From assembly GCF_900116625.1 (NCBI RefSeq), contig NZ_FPBE01000004.1, forward strand, positions 1 to 64,000: 64,000 nt of DNA. The letters are read 5' to 3'. Under the pieces are notes generated by a model, which worked only from the letters and a program-made list of their open reading frames with translations, searched no databases and was not told the origin of the DNA. Both the position numbers and the translations under genes were made by a program. Below are positions 62,798-64,000 of this stretch, one piece after another. This stretch comes from Idiomarina abyssalis (lineage in GTDB: Bacteria > Pseudomonadota > Gammaproteobacteria > Enterobacterales > Alteromonadaceae). Position 1 is the stretch's first letter, and each line of letters begins with the position of its first letter.

Positions 62798-64000
62798 ATG
62801 CATACTATTTCACTGAAGCGCATACTGATTTATATCGTGTTGTTGGTCACCAGCTTCGCGCTTCTTGTCGGTTTTACCGTCAATATTATTAGCCAGGTTG
62901 CTCAGTACGAGAAGTCGCTGCATGAGCAGTCGCTTTCGTACGCCCGCATAGTTGCCGGCAATGCCGCCAGCAGTCTGGTGTTTAATGACAATGCAACCGA
63001 AAAGCAACGGCTAAACTCACTGCAAAACACCGACTTTATTCAGCACGTTCATGTCTACAAACTGGATGAAACCAGTAACGAGTTGACCTTTTTCTCCAGC
63101 TACAACAAACAGGGCCTGGCCCCTATTCCGGCGCGCTTTTCAAAACTTGACCGACTGACCACGCCGCAAATTCAGGACAACTACATTGAAGTGTCGCAGC
63201 CTGTGGTACTAGACGGTGAGGTTATAGGTTATGTTTATCTACGAGGCTCACTGGAGCAGGCCCGTTTATTTATGTGGCGCTCTATTGGCATAGCCGCTGT
63301 GGTATTTGTGCTGACACTGCTGCTTTGTTGGTTAGTGACTCTGCGTTTAAGAAAAACCATTGTGACACCGCTCGACTCTGTTGTGGACGTCATTTCTCAG
63401 GTAGCGCGGGACAAGAACTACTCCCTGCGCCTGGCGCCCTCACAGCTGGTAGAATTCGACATGATGGCTCACGCCTTTAATACCATGCTGGACAGGGTAC
63501 AGCAGCATATCAGTCGTCAGCGCCGTGCCGAAGAAGAAGCCAGTCAGTTAAATACCGAGCTGGAACGGCAGGTAACACAGCGCACTCAGGCGCTGAAAGA
63601 ATCGAACAGTGAGCTGTTAAAAACGCTGGAGCAGTTGCACCAGTATCAGGGACAACTGGTTGAGTCGGAGAAAATGGCGTCGCTGGGTGACATGGTTGCC
63701 GGCATTGCGCACGAAGTTAATACGCCCATTGGTTTGTCAGTAACGGCTTCAACCTTATTGCAGGACAAACTGACCGTTATGCAGGAAAAGTTTGACGAGA
63801 AACGCATTTCAACGTCTGAATTTGAGCGCTTTTTAAGTGATTGCGATGAAAACCTGCAAATTATTTATCGCAATTTAGGCCGCGCTGCTGACCTAGTCAC
63901 CAGCTTTAAACAAGTGGCCGTTGACCAGTCATCGGAAGTGGATCGCGACATTCATATTCCGTCTTTTATGAACGATGTTCTTATTTCGGTTAAACCGCGA
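62798..64000 (+). CDS. Sensor histidine kinase (CHASE8-like sensor, HAMP, HisKA), cut by window edge
   Basis: The first 401 codons of a membrane kinase; the catalytic ATPase domain is beyond the edge. TM1 (RILIYIVLLVTSFALLVGF) is followed by a periplasmic domain with AASSLVFNDNATEKQRLNSL, typical of CHASE8, and TM2 (~170-190). A HAMP-like segment (TIVTPLDSVVDVISQVARDK) leads to a coiled coil (~245-285). The H-box is GDMVAGIAHEVNTPIG, with His305 as phospho-acceptor. The ATG at 62798 is directly before the first helix. The signal and partner regulator are unknown; the Hpt protein upstream could be one. Confidence 0.88.
   Translation, partial: MHTISLKRILIYIVLLVTSFALLVGFTVNIISQVAQYEKSLHEQSLSYARIVAGNAASSLVFNDNATEKQRLNSLQNTDFIQHVHVYKLDETSNELTFFSSYNKQGLAPIPARFSKLDRLTTPQIQDNYIEVSQPVVLDGEVIGYVYLRGSLEQARLFMWRSIGIAAVVFVLTLLLCWLVTLRLRKTIVTPLDSVVDVISQVARDKNYSLRLAPSQLVEFDMMAHAFNTMLDRVQQHISRQRRAEEEASQLNTELERQVTQRTQALKESNSELLKTLEQLHQYQGQLVESEKMASLGDMVAGIAHEVNTPIGLSVTASTLLQDKLTVMQEKFDEKRISTSEFERFLSDCDENLQIIYRNLGRAADLVTSFKQVAVDQSSEVDRDIHIPSFMNDVLISVKPR

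Overview
The window looks like chromosome from a marine gammaproteobacterium close to Idiomarina (Alteromonadales). This rests on protein character, the conserved mutH/rppH/ptsP/lgt/thyA neighbourhood, a shortened Pgi, and a gfc-type capsule locus. The species call is inference. No tRNA, rRNA, CRISPR array or prophage was seen, and no stretch over about 300 bases lacks a gene.

Region 1 (1-32.6 kb, almost all minus strand) is a surface-polysaccharide locus read from right to left. It starts at a JUMPStart/ops (RfaH) element near 32.4 kb, followed by the chain-length regulator wzz and rmlBDAC (dTDP-rhamnose). Next come fdtA, an acyl carrier protein, an AMP-forming ligase, an SDR reductase, a left-handed beta-helix acyltransferase and fdtB, which would make a dTDP-3-amino-3,6-dideoxyhexose with a possibly unusual N-acyl group. 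The variable centre holds a wzx flippase, a sulfotransferase, two GT2 and two GT4 glycosyltransferases, an EpsG-like polymerase and wbpA. The distal part carries pglC, pglD and pglE (bacillosamine initiation), a ugd gene broken by a 1-base frameshift, a six-SLBB Wza-like exporter, gfcA, gfcB and a gfcC-gfcD fusion (group 4 capsule type), a pglF/wbpM-type dehydratase and pgi. An IS110-family transposase is cut by the left edge just past pgi. The cluster should yield an undecaprenyl-linked repeat begun with diNAcBac, containing HexNAcA, rhamnose and an acylated amino-deoxy sugar, perhaps sulfated.

Region 2 (32.6-38.8 kb) holds a BrnT-like toxin with a ribbon-helix-helix antitoxin, a beta-CASP metallo-beta-lactamase RNase, an AbiEi-Fic fusion preceded by three tandem operator-like repeats, ung, and two core-type glycosyltransferases.

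Region 3 (38.8-47.5 kb) is mostly housekeeping: an S9 peptidase, a DUF1302 outer-membrane protein, etfBA, convergent csdE and tcdA, and a REC-CheC regulator with a PAS partner. Region 4 (47.6-55.6 kb) has a hipA-hipB module, thyA, lgt, a TSUP permease, ptsP, rppH and mutH. Region 5 (55.6-64 kb) has a DUF2982 protein, an EAL phosphodiesterase, a rimB-rimK-M14 deacylase-Hpt run, a FapA-like DUF342 protein, rsmC, and a CHASE8-type sensor kinase cut by the right edge.

Two families of intergenic palindromes stand out. The first is a roughly 110-160 bp nested palindrome seen twice, between csdE/tcdA and between thyA/lgt. Its two copies keep the same loops (CATCCNTG) and linker while both sides of the stems change together. 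The second is a short CCTGAC...GTCAGG palindrome, seen five times, mostly at or just after stop codons.
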